Source: JAWLBM01 sp041687675
Lineage (GTDB): Bacteria; Pseudomonadota; Alphaproteobacteria; Rhizobiales; Pleomorphomonadaceae
Assembly: GCA_041687675.1 (NCBI GenBank)
Contig: JAWLBM010000059.1
Span: 1 to 20,183 of the forward strand
DNA length: 20,183 bases
Reading direction: 5' to 3'
Below, piece by piece: positions 1-6,400 of the stretch. Below the pieces are notes generated by a model. It was given only the letters and a program-made list of their open reading frames with translations, was not told the origin of the DNA and ran no database searches. Each line of letters opens with the position of its first letter. The stretch's first letter is position 1. The position numbers and the translations under genes were made by a program.

Positions 1-39
1 GCCTCCCCGCCCGAACCCCTGCCCGCCGGTGATCCCGCC
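1..39 (+). other. upstream edge of argJ; possible tail of a previous gene
   Basis: This is 39 bases of GC-rich sequence before the argJ start. One forward frame carries a TGA at 30-32, so an upstream gene could end there, just before argJ, but too little is present to recognise a product. There is no clear Shine-Dalgarno sequence directly before the argJ ATG. Confidence 0.2.
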
Positions 40-1281
40 ATGGCCCACCCCGTCTCCCCGCTCGCGCCGAAGACCGTTCCCGACATGCCCGCCCTCGAGG
101 GCGTCCGCTTCGCGACGGCCGAAGCCGGAATCAAGTACCGGAACCGCACCGACGTCCTGCTGCTCGCGCTCGACGAGGGGACCCGGGTGGCCGGCGTGTT
201 CACCCGGTCGAAGTGCTCCTCGGCGCCGGTCGAGTGGTGCCGCGACCGGCTTGCCGGCGGCCGCGCCCGCGCGCTGCTGGTCAACTCGGGCAACGCCAAC
301 GCCTTCACCGGCCTGAAGGGCCGCGAGACGGTGCGGATCTCCGCCGACCACGTGGCCCGCGCGCTCGGGATCGACGCCGACGAGGTGTTCCTCGCCTCGA
401 CCGGCGTCATCGGCGAGCCGCTCGATCCCTCGAAGTTCGCCGGCGTGCTCGACGCGGCGGCCGGACGGCTCGCGGAGGGGCCGTGGATCGAGGCGGCGAA
501 GGCCATCATGACCACCGACACCTTCCCCAAGGTCGCCACCCGGACGGCCGATCTCGGCGGCGTGCCCGTCACCCTCAACGGCATCGCCAAGGGCGCCGGC
601 ATGATCGCGCCCGACATGGCGACCATGCTCTCCTTCGTCTTCACCGACGCCCCGGTCGCCGCCCCGGCGCTGCAGGCCCTGCTCGCCGCCGGCGTCGAGC
701 GCTCGTTCAACGCCATCACGGTGGACAGCGACACCTCCACCTCGGACACGCTGCTCTTGTTCGCGACCGGCGCCGCCGCCCGGCGCGGCGCCCCGTCGAT
801 CGAGGCCGCCGCCGATCCGCGGCTCGCCGGCTTCCGCGCGGCGCTCGACGACCTGCTGCTCGACCTCGCCCACCAGGTGGTCCGGGACGGGGAGGGCGCC
901 CGCAAGTTCGTCGAGATCACCGTGACCGGGGCGGTCGACGACGCATCGGCGAAGCGCATCGCGCTGTCGGCCGCCAACTCGCCGCTGGTCAAGACGGCGA
1001 TCGCCGGCGAGGACGCCAACTGGGGCCGCATCGTCATGGCCGTCGGCAAGGCGGGCGAGCCGGCCGACCGCGACCGGCTGTCGATCTGGTTCGGCGACGT
1101 CCGGGTCGCCGTCGAGGGCGCCCGCGACCCCGGCTACTCGGAAGCCGCCGCCTCGGCGGTCATGCAGAGGGAGGAGATCCCGGTGCGGATCGACCTCGGC
1201 CTCGGGGAGGGGCGGGCCACCGTGTGGACCTGCGACCTCACCAAGGAGTACGTCGCCATCAACGGCGATTACCGAAGCTGA
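40..1281 (+). CDS. argJ: bifunctional glutamate N-acetyltransferase / amino-acid acetyltransferase (ArgJ)
   Basis: Cytoplasmic arginine-biosynthesis enzyme. It moves the acetyl group from N-acetylornithine to glutamate, closing the acetyl cycle, and in bifunctional forms also makes N-acetylglutamate from acetyl-CoA. The 413-residue product has the full family length. It shows the N-terminal block KYRNRTDVLLL, the segment VNSGNANAFTG (residues 81-91) and the autoprocessing site KGAGMIAPDMATML, where family knowledge places cleavage before Thr195 to give alpha and beta chains with Thr as nucleophile. The C-terminal half has GEDANWGRI and ends in the typical NGDYRS. The ATG at 40 fits the usual alphaproteobacterial N-terminus (VSPLAPKT close to the start). 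The Nudix gene follows after 18 bases, so co-transcription is likely. Mono- versus bifunctionality cannot be read directly from the sequence. Confidence 0.97.
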   Translation: MAHPVSPLAPKTVPDMPALEGVRFATAEAGIKYRNRTDVLLLALDEGTRVAGVFTRSKCSSAPVEWCRDRLAGGRARALLVNSGNANAFTGLKGRETVRISADHVARALGIDADEVFLASTGVIGEPLDPSKFAGVLDAAAGRLAEGPWIEAAKAIMTTDTFPKVATRTADLGGVPVTLNGIAKGAGMIAPDMATMLSFVFTDAPVAAPALQALLAAGVERSFNAITVDSDTSTSDTLLLFATGAAARRGAPSIEAAADPRLAGFRAALDDLLLDLAHQVVRDGEGARKFVEITVTGAVDDASAKRIALSAANSPLVKTAIAGEDANWGRIVMAVGKAGEPADRDRLSIWFGDVRVAVEGARDPGYSEAAASAVMQREEIPVRIDLGLGEGRATVWTCDLTKEYVAINGDYRS

Positions 1282-1299
1282 GCCGGACCGGGGATCGCG

Positions 1300-1698
1300 A
1301 TGAAACTCGTCCTTGTGGTCGCCTGCGCGCTGGTTGATCCCGATAACCGGGTGCTGATCTGCCGCCGGCCGGAAGGCAAGGCTCTTGGCGGACTGTGGGA
1401 GTTTCCAGGAGGTAAAGTAGAAGCAGCAGAAAGCCCTGAGGATGCTCTGATCCGCGAAATGGAAGAAGAGCTGGGCGTGCTGATAAAGCCTCCGTGTCTC
1501 GCACCCCTCACCTTTGCGAGCCACCGTTACGATTCATTTCATTTGTTGATGCCATTGTATGTCTGTCGCCGATGGGAAGGGTACGTGACGCCTCGCGAAG
1601 GGCAGCAGACGGCATGGGTGCGGGCGAACCGCCTCAGGGACTACCCGATGCCGCCCGCCGACGAGCCGCTCATCCCTCACCTCGTCGACCTGTTGTAG
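1300..1698 (+). CDS. mutT: MutT-type Nudix hydrolase (8-oxo-dGTP diphosphatase-like)
   Basis: A 132-residue Nudix hydrolase, the usual MutT size, expected to hydrolyse oxidised dGTP (8-oxo-dGTP) to the monophosphate and so prevent A:T to C:G mutations. The Nudix box is intact at residues 38-60: G, five residues, E44, seven residues, then REMEEELGV, which carries the metal-binding glutamates. It is preceded by the typical GLWEFPGGK. A GGGGA ribosome-binding site lies just before the ATG. The gene starts 18 bases after argJ and ends 20 bases before a pilin gene. Its middle part uses A/T-ending codons (GAA, GCA, GTA, AAA, TTT, CAT) far more than any neighbour. By hand count, 37 of 79 codons between 1378 and about 1614 end in A or T, while the ends of the gene look native. 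The substrate is inferred from family resemblance. Confidence 0.9.
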   Translation: MKLVLVVACALVDPDNRVLICRRPEGKALGGLWEFPGGKVEAAESPEDALIREMEEELGVLIKPPCLAPLTFASHRYDSFHLLMPLYVCRRWEGYVTPREGQQTAWVRANRLRDYPMPPADEPLIPHLVDLL

Positions 1699-1718
1699 TT
1701 CGAGACCAGGGGTCGAGG

Positions 1719-1919
1719 ATGCAGAAGCGCCGAAACGACGGAGATGGCAGCCGCCGGCCGGCAGGGCTGCTCGGCGACCGCCGCGGGGCCACCGCGATCG
1801 AGTACGGGCTGCTGGCGTCCATGATCGTGATCGCGCTGGTGGGCATGTCGACGCTGACCAACGTGGCCGGCCGGATGAACAACACCTTCGACCAGGTCGG
1901 AACCGCCCTCACCCCCTGA
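1719..1919 (+). CDS. Flp family type IVb pilin (orphan)
   Basis: A 66-residue small pilin. Residues 1-23 form a short basic leader ending in DRRG. The mature N-terminus would be ATAIEYGLLASMIVIALVG, the Flp signature, with the conserved Glu at +5 and Tyr at +6 after the prepilin-peptidase (CpaA/TadV-type) cut behind Gly23, and a hydrophobic helix of about 20 residues that both spans the membrane and packs the pilus core. The rest, NVAGRMNNTFDQVGTAL, is the usual amphipathic tail. The ATG at 1719 has a partial GGTCGAGG ahead of it and is chosen because it gives a normal-length leader. No cpa/tad assembly genes are in the window, so this copy stands alone, 20 bases behind mutT and 3 bases from a convergent gene. 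It could be a minor pilin of a tad system encoded elsewhere, or a relic. Confidence 0.85.
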   Translation: MQKRRNDGDGSRRPAGLLGDRRGATAIEYGLLASMIVIALVGMSTLTNVAGRMNNTFDQVGTALTP

Positions 1920-1922
1920 CCG

Positions 1923-2816
1923 TCAGTCCCGGGCCAAGGGTTTTTCCTGCGTGCCGAGCGCATCCGCCAGTCGCATCCGCGCCGAACCCGGCCGGAGCGG
2001 CGCCTGCTGGCTTTCGTGCGGCGCCCAGCCGGACATCGACACCAGCGTGACCGTCGCGCGGACCCGCCCGTCGGGGTCGCCGGCCCGGTCCGCGTAGATC
2101 TCCATCGCCCGCGACAGCAGCCCCGGCCCGGTCAGCCCGCGCGTCCGCTCGGCGAGCACGTTGCCGGCGCCCATCGCCTTCAGCTCCCGCATCAGGTGCA
2201 GCGGCGTCGCATAGCGCAGCGTCAGCCGGTCCTGGTCGGTCACCGGCAGGGCGAAGCCGGCCCGCTGCAGCAGGCCGCCGAGGTCGCGCACGTCGGCGAA
2301 GGGGGCGACCCGCGGGGTCGCGCCGCCGGTCCGCTCGGCCTCGGCGGCGAGGAAGGCCTCGCGCAGCTCCGACAGGCTGTCGCCGCCGACGAAGGTGGCG
2401 AGGAACAGCCCGTCCGGCCGCAGCGCCCGGCGGATCTGCACCAGCGTTCCCGGAAGATCGTTCACCCACTGCAGCGCGAGCACCGAGACCACGAGGTCGA
2501 GGCTCCCGTCGGCGAAGGGGAGCACCTCGTCGTCGAGCACCAGCGCGGCGGGCGGCTCGCCGGGGATCCCCGGGACCAGGAGATCGGCGCGGATCACCCG
2601 CTCCGCCTTGCCGCTCGCCGCCACCGCGGCCGCCGCGGTCCCGGTCGGGTCGCCGACCACAACGGCGGTCCCGAAGCTCCGGGCGAGGGTCGCCAGCCGC
2701 TCCCCGACGTCCTCCGCGGCGACGCCAAGCAGGAAGTCGGCACCCGGTTCGGCCCGGCGCAGCGCGGCCGCGCGGCGACGGGAGAGGGCGCGGCGGTCGA
2801 AGACGACGGGGTTCAT
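1923..2816 (-). CDS. SAM-dependent methyltransferase, NDUFAF5 / BioC-like
   Basis: A 297-residue class I methyltransferase of the group related to mitochondrial NDUFAF5, which acts in complex I assembly, and to BioC of biotin synthesis. The N-terminus FDRRALSRRRAAALRR followed by ADFLLGVAAEDVGERL is the family hallmark. Further markers are DEVLPFADGSLDLVVSVLALQWVNDLPGTL (residues about 96-125), RRALRPDGLFLATFVGGDSLSELREAF, and a C-terminal LMRELKAMGAGN. The SAM-binding motif I is degenerate here (VVVGDPTG rather than DxGxGxG). A GAGGAG ribosome-binding site precedes the ATG. The gene is divergent from comF and has a good sigma-70-like promoter at 2851-2879. There are no biotin genes nearby, so a role on a respiratory complex or another protein substrate is as likely as malonyl-ACP methylation; the substrate is not decided. 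Confidence 0.85.
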   Translation of the reverse strand: MNPVVFDRRALSRRRAAALRRAEPGADFLLGVAAEDVGERLATLARSFGTAVVVGDPTGTAAAAVAASGKAERVIRADLLVPGIPGEPPAALVLDDEVLPFADGSLDLVVSVLALQWVNDLPGTLVQIRRALRPDGLFLATFVGGDSLSELREAFLAAEAERTGGATPRVAPFADVRDLGGLLQRAGFALPVTDQDRLTLRYATPLHLMRELKAMGAGNVLAERTRGLTGPGLLSRAMEIYADRAGDPDGRVRATVTLVSMSGWAPHESQQAPLRPGSARMRLADALGTQEKPLARD

Positions 2817-2850
2817 GGGCGGCGGCTCCTCGGGGCTGACCGGTGGGCGG

Positions 2851-2879
2851 GTTATGGGGAGGGCCCGTCACGGGGTCAA
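2851..2879 (-). promoter_or_regulatory. predicted sigma-70 promoter for the methyltransferase gene
   Basis: Reading the - strand, TTGACC (2879-2874) is followed after exactly 17 bases by CATAAC (2856-2851). This closely matches the alphaproteobacterial housekeeping consensus. Transcription would begin near 2844, giving a leader of under 30 bases that includes the GAGGAG ribosome-binding site. Confidence 0.55.
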
Positions 2880-2921
2880 CCGCGCGTCGCGCTCTCCCCC
2901 TCCCGCCGGCGCCCCGTCCGA

Positions 2922-2929
2922 TGTATGGT
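2922..2929 (+). promoter_or_regulatory. possible extended -10 element for comF
   Basis: The octamer TGTATGGT resembles an extended -10 (TG plus TATGGT), with no good -35 at 17 bases. An in-frame ATG at 2925 lies inside this element, which favours the later comF start at 2955. The similar octamer TGTATGGA lies before lysC. Confidence 0.3.
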
Positions 2930-2954
2930 CGATTCTCGGAAAGGACATGGCCAA

Positions 2955-3773
2955 ATGTGGCGACCCGACCACGTCGAGATGCCGGCCGAGCCGGGCGCCG
3001 CCCTTGTGGGCGCGGCCGGGCGGGCATGGTCCGGCGCCCTGGACGGTGTCGCCCGGGCGGCTGGCGCCGTCGTCGACATCGTCCTGCCGCCGAGCTGCCC
3101 CGCCTGCCGGGCGCGGCTCGGCGCCGCCGGCGGGCTCTGCCTCGACTGCTGGTCGACCCTGCGGCCCATCGAGGAGCCCTGGTGCGAGCGGCTCGGCATT
3201 CCGTTTCCGTACGATCTCGGACCCGGCACCCTGAGCGCCGAGGCGGTCGCCGACCCGCCGGCCTTCGACCGGGCGCGGGCGGCCGTCGCCTACGAGGGGG
3301 TGGCGCCGGACCTGGTGCACGCCTTCAAGTATGCCGATCGGACCGACCTTGCAGGTCTCATCGCCGCGCAGATGCTGCGGGCGGGGCGGGACCTTCTCGC
3401 CGACTGCGACGCCGTCGTCCCTATCCCGCTGCACCGCTGGCGCCTGTTCCGCCGGCGCTTCAACCAGGCCTCGCTGCTCGCGGAGGAGGTGGCCGCCCGC
3501 TCGGGCCGGCCCTTCGCGCCGCTGCTGCTGGAACGCATCCGCCCGACCCGGCAGCAGGTGGGGCTCTCGCGCGAGGGGCGGACGGAGAACATGCGCGGCG
3601 TCTTCGCCGTGCCGCCGGCGCGACGGGGGGAGGTGAAGGGCCGCAGGATCCTCCTCGTCGACGACGTCTTCACCACCGGGGCCACCCTCGAGGCCGCCGC
3701 CCGCGTGCTCCGCCGGGCCGGCGCGGCACGCATAGATGTCCTGACTTTCGCACGGGTTGTCGCGATGCCCTGA
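2955..3773 (+). CDS. comF: ComF family phosphoribosyltransferase-like protein
   Basis: A 272-residue ComF/GntX-family protein. Two CxxC pairs (C48/C51 and C62/C65) form a zinc-ribbon-like N-terminal module. The C-terminal part is a type I phosphoribosyltransferase fold with VPIPLHRWRLFRRRFNQA (about residues 155-172) and the PRPP-binding loop LVDDVFTTGAT (about 234-244). ComF proteins are linked to DNA uptake in naturally competent bacteria (shown for Bacillus and Haemophilus relatives), but most alphaproteobacterial copies stand alone and their job is unknown. The ATG at 2955 is preceded by GGAAAGGAC about ten bases upstream. An ATG at 2925 would add ten residues but falls in a likely promoter element. 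The gene is divergent from the methyltransferase and lies 48 bases ahead of grxC. No other competence genes are present. Confidence 0.9.
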   Translation: MWRPDHVEMPAEPGAALVGAAGRAWSGALDGVARAAGAVVDIVLPPSCPACRARLGAAGGLCLDCWSTLRPIEEPWCERLGIPFPYDLGPGTLSAEAVADPPAFDRARAAVAYEGVAPDLVHAFKYADRTDLAGLIAAQMLRAGRDLLADCDAVVPIPLHRWRLFRRRFNQASLLAEEVAARSGRPFAPLLLERIRPTRQQVGLSREGRTENMRGVFAVPPARRGEVKGRRILLVDDVFTTGATLEAAARVLRRAGAARIDVLTFARVVAMP

Positions 3774-3786
3774 CGCTCCCTATATG
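3757..3786 (+). promoter_or_regulatory. possible promoter for grxC
   Basis: TTGTCG (3757-3762) and TATATG (3781-3786) are separated by 18 bases and lie across the end of comF. They give a plausible housekeeping promoter about 35 bases before the grxC ATG. The -35 is weak, and read-through from comF is equally possible. Confidence 0.35.
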
Positions 3787-3821
3787 ATTTGGGACAGCAA
3801 CCCTTACTCTGGAACCCCTGG

Positions 3822-4085
3822 ATGACCGACGTAGTGATCTACACCCGCGACTTCTGCGGCTACTGCTCCGCCGCAAAGGCGCTCCTCGACCGCAAGGGCG
3901 TCCGCTACACCGAGAAGAACGCCACCTTCGACCCGGCGCTCCGCGGCGAGATGATGGACCGCTCCGGCCGGACCACCTTTCCGCAGATCTTCGTCGGCGA
4001 GAGGCACGTCGGCGGATGCGACGACCTGCATGCGCTAGAGCGTCGCGGCGGTCTCGACCCGCTGCTCGAGACGGCGACCGCCTGA
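3822..4085 (+). CDS. grxC: glutaredoxin 3 (GrxC)
   Basis: An 87-residue dithiol glutaredoxin, which reduces protein disulfides and glutathione mixed disulfides in the cytoplasm using glutathione. Visible motifs are VVIYTRDFCGYCSAAK with the active-site pair C12 and C15 (CGYC instead of the more common CPYC), TTFPQIFVG with the cis-proline at residue 54, and the glutathione-binding GGCDDL (64-69), where an extra cysteine, C66, follows the glycines. The ATG at 3822 gives the normal GrxC N-terminus; an upstream TTG would add eleven unlikely residues. The amidase gene follows after 23 bases. Its neighbour is a predicted deaminated-glutathione amidase, so both genes relate to the glutathione pool. 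Confidence 0.95.
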   Translation: MTDVVIYTRDFCGYCSAAKALLDRKGVRYTEKNATFDPALRGEMMDRSGRTTFPQIFVGERHVGGCDDLHALERRGGLDPLLETATA

Positions 4086-4108
4086 CCGGAGAGGGAAAGA
4101 GGGGAACC

Positions 4109-4960
4109 ATGACCACCCTGCGCGTCGCCTGCGCCCAGATGCGCTCCGGCCGGGACCCGGCCGGGAACCTCGCGGCCGCCGAGGCGCTGGTGCGCGAGGC
4201 CGCCGCCGCCGGCGCGGCCTACGTCCAGACCCCGGAGATGTCCAACATCCTCGAGCGCTCGCGCGAGGCGCTGTTCGCCAGCATCGCGCGGGAGGGCGAG
4301 GATCCGTTTCTCGCCCGGATGCGCAAGGTCGCGGCCGAGGTCGGGGTCACCGTCCATATCGGCTCGCTGGCGATCCTGCGCGAGGATGGCAAGGTCGCCA
4401 ACCGGGCCTTCGTGATCGGTCCGGACGGCGCGCTCCTCGCCCGCTACGACAAGATCCACATGTTCGACGTCGACCTCGCCGGCGGCGAGAGCTGGCGCGA
4501 GAGCGCCACCTACACCGCCGGCGCGGAGGCGGTGACGGTGGAGGCGGCGGGCATGAGGATCGGCCTCGCCATCTGCTACGACATCCGCTTCCCGCACCTC
4601 TTCCGCCGCTACGGCCACGCCGGGGTCGACCTCCTCACCGCCCCGGCCGCCTTCACCCGCCAGACCGGCGAGGCGCACTGGCACGTGCTGCAGCGCGCCC
4701 GGGCGATCGAGAACGGCGCGTTCCTGGTCTCCGCCGCCCAGGGCGGCCGCCACGAGGACGGGCGCGAGACCTACGGGCATTCGATCGTGGTCGATCCGTG
4801 GGGCCGCGTCCTCGCCGAGGCGGCGGGCGACGAGCCGGGCGTCCTCCTCGCCGACCTCGACCTCGCGGAGGTCGAGGCGGCCCGCGCGCGCATCCCCTCG
4901 CTCGCCAACGAGCGAACCTTCTCGCTGGCCGGCGCCGCGCCGGTCGCCTCCTCAGCCTGA
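4109..4960 (+). CDS. nitrilase-superfamily amidase, Nit1 type (probable deaminated glutathione amidase)
   Basis: A 283-residue carbon-nitrogen hydrolase. The catalytic triad is visible: E43 in TPEMSN, K115 in ARYDKIHMFDVD, and the nucleophile C156 in LAICYDIRFPHLFR. The sequence KIHMFDVD and the downstream RAIENGAFLVSAAQGG...TYGHSIVVDPWG are typical of the Nit1/Nit2/YbeM branch. Members of that branch hydrolyse deaminated glutathione, a by-product of transaminases acting on glutathione, to alpha-ketoglutarate and Cys-Gly. A GAGGGAAAGAGGGG purine-rich stretch precedes the ATG at 4109. Its location directly behind grxC supports a glutathione-repair role. An omega-amidase activity cannot be excluded from sequence alone. 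Confidence 0.9.
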   Translation: MTTLRVACAQMRSGRDPAGNLAAAEALVREAAAAGAAYVQTPEMSNILERSREALFASIAREGEDPFLARMRKVAAEVGVTVHIGSLAILREDGKVANRAFVIGPDGALLARYDKIHMFDVDLAGGESWRESATYTAGAEAVTVEAAGMRIGLAICYDIRFPHLFRRYGHAGVDLLTAPAAFTRQTGEAHWHVLQRARAIENGAFLVSAAQGGRHEDGRETYGHSIVVDPWGRVLAEAAGDEPGVLLADLDLAEVEAARARIPSLANERTFSLAGAAPVASSA

Positions 4961-4988
4961 CGCCGGACCTTCGAGGTCAAAGCAGCCG

Positions 4989-5459
4989 ATGATCCGCTAC
5001 ACCCTGTCCTGCTCCAACGACCACCGTTTCGAGGCCTGGTTCCGGTCGGGCGACGACTTCGACGACCTGCAGGCGCGCGGGTTCCTCGCCTGTCCGTCCT
5101 GCGGCGACGCGGCGGTGCGCAAGGCGCTGATGGCGCCCGCGGTGGTCCCGGCGGAGGCGAGGGAGCAGCGCATGCCGGCGCCAAGGCCGGCCGCGTCCCC
5201 GTCCGGTCCGGTCCCGGCCGCGCTTCCCGGCCCCGCCCCGGCCGAGGTGATCGAGAAACTGCGCGAACTCAAGGCCGCTCTCCTCGCCGCCTCCGAGGAC
5301 GTCGGCGCCGGCTTCGTCGAGGAGGCCCGGCGGATCCACTATGGCGAGGCCCCTGCTCGCGCGGTGCATGGCCAGGCGAGCCTCGAGGACGCCCGGGCGC
5401 TGGTGGAGGAGGGGGTCGAGATCCTGCCGCTCCCGGTGCTGCCGGAAGAACGCAACTGA
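4989..5459 (+). CDS. DUF1178 family protein
   Basis: A 156-residue protein of unknown function. The N-terminal module MIRYTLSCSNDHRFEAWFRS...LQARGFLACPSCGD resembles a small zinc ribbon, with C8, H12 and the C35/C38 CxxC as possible ligands. A proline/alanine-rich linker (about residues 55-80) is followed by an alpha-helical C-terminal half containing VIEKLRELKAALLAASEDVGAGFVEEARRIHYGE, the conserved region of the family. It begins 28 bases after the amidase gene and is most likely in the same transcript as grxC. No function is established for DUF1178. The zinc ribbon and the neighbours suggest only a regulatory or metal-linked accessory role. Confidence 0.85.
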   Translation: MIRYTLSCSNDHRFEAWFRSGDDFDDLQARGFLACPSCGDAAVRKALMAPAVVPAEAREQRMPAPRPAASPSGPVPAALPGPAPAEVIEKLRELKAALLAASEDVGAGFVEEARRIHYGEAPARAVHGQASLEDARALVEEGVEILPLPVLPEERN

Positions 5460-5465
5460 GCCGGC

Positions 5466-5484
5466 AGCGGCGGCCGGGGCCGCT
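5466..5484. terminator. GC-rich hairpin between convergent DUF1178 gene and ubiG
   Basis: An inverted repeat of AGCGGC and GCCGCT around a 7-base loop sits at the convergence point of the two genes. It lacks a T-run on either side, so it is at best a weak terminator. Confidence 0.25.
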
Positions 5485-6248
5485 CAGGCGGGCCGGGTCG
5501 CCAGCACCATGTAGTTGACGTCGGTGTCGGCGCTCTCCTTCCAGACGTCCCGCAGCGGGTCGTAGACGACGCCGATCCGGTCGAGCAGGGTGAGCCCCGC
5601 CGCCTGCAGCGGATCCTCCACCTCCTCCGGCCTGACCAGCTTGTCGTAGGAGTGGGTGCCGCGCGGCAACCAGCGCAGCACGTATTCCGCGCCGATGATG
5701 GCAAGGCCCAGCGCCTTCAGGGTGCGGTTGATGGTGGCGACCACCATCAGCCCGCCCGGCTTCACCATGCCGGCGGTCAGGTCGAGGAAGCGGCCGACGT
5801 CGGTCACGTGCTCGACCACCTCCAGCGCCAGCACCACGTCGAACCGCTCCCCGGCCTCGGCGAGCGCCTCGGCCGTTCCGGCGCGGTAGTCGATCGAGAG
5901 CCCCGACTGCTCCGCGTGCAGCTTGGCCACCTCCACGTTGGTGGTCGAGGGATCGACGCCGACCACCTCGGCGCCGAGGCGGGCGAGCGGCTCGCAGACG
6001 AGCCCGCCGCCGCAGCCGATGTCGAGGATACGCAGTCCCTGGAAGGCCTTCAGGCTGGCGGCGTCGCGGCCGAAGTGGGCGGACAGCTCGCGCTTGAGGT
6101 AGCCGAGCCGGACCGGGTTGAACTTGTGCAGCGGCCGGAACTTGCCCTTCGGGTTCCACCATTCCGCGGCGAGCCGCGAGAAGCGCTCCACCTCGGCGGG
6201 GTCGACGGTGCCGGCGCGGCGGGTCTCGGCGTCGATGTCGGCGGTCAT
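5484..6248 (-). CDS. ubiG: 3-demethylubiquinol 3-O-methyltransferase (UbiG)
   Basis: A 254-residue SAM-dependent O-methyltransferase carrying out both O-methylation steps of ubiquinone synthesis at the inner face of the cytoplasmic membrane. The UbiG signature RFSRLAAEWWNPKGKFRPLHKFNPVRLGYL occupies residues 22-51. Motif I is LDIGCGGGLVCEPLARLGAEVVGVDPS (about 75-101), followed by VLALEVVEHVTD and GGLMVVATINRTLKALGLAIIGAEYVLRWLPRGTHSYDKLV, all typical of UbiG. AAGGACGG precedes the ATG by about eight bases. The gene is divergent from the alpha/beta hydrolase. A perfect 9-base inverted repeat at 6283-6307 overlaps its likely promoter. Confidence 0.97.
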   Translation of the reverse strand: MTADIDAETRRAGTVDPAEVERFSRLAAEWWNPKGKFRPLHKFNPVRLGYLKRELSAHFGRDAASLKAFQGLRILDIGCGGGLVCEPLARLGAEVVGVDPSTTNVEVAKLHAEQSGLSIDYRAGTAEALAEAGERFDVVLALEVVEHVTDVGRFLDLTAGMVKPGGLMVVATINRTLKALGLAIIGAEYVLRWLPRGTHSYDKLVRPEEVEDPLQAAGLTLLDRIGVVYDPLRDVWKESADTDVNYMVLATRPA

Positions 6249-6282
6249 GGGCGTCCGTCCTTGTTCCTGGCGGGTCCCGGGT

Positions 6283-6312
6283 ACTTCGGCCGCAGGGGGG
6301 CCGAAGTCAAGT
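6283..6312 (-). promoter_or_regulatory. candidate ubiG promoter overlapped by a perfect inverted repeat
   Basis: ACTTCGGCC (6283-6291) and GGCCGAAGT (6299-6307) form 9-base perfect arms around a 7-base centre. On the - strand CTTGACT enters the repeat from 6312 and would serve as a -35 (TTGACT); 17 bases on, GAAGTA is a poor -10. The arrangement could be an operator over the ubiG promoter or a hairpin in the leader. Confidence 0.4.
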
Positions 6313-6400
6313 CGGGGACGCGTCGGCGGGACCCTTGCGGCGGAGGGGCCGATCAGCGGATGCTGTCCGTCCCGCTTCGAAACCTTTCCAGGATCCCGCC

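Noticed and set aside
2016..2954. A long + strand frame reaching leftward from comF across the methyltransferase gene
   Set aside because: It is the antisense of the methyltransferase gene; ComF sequence only begins near 2955.
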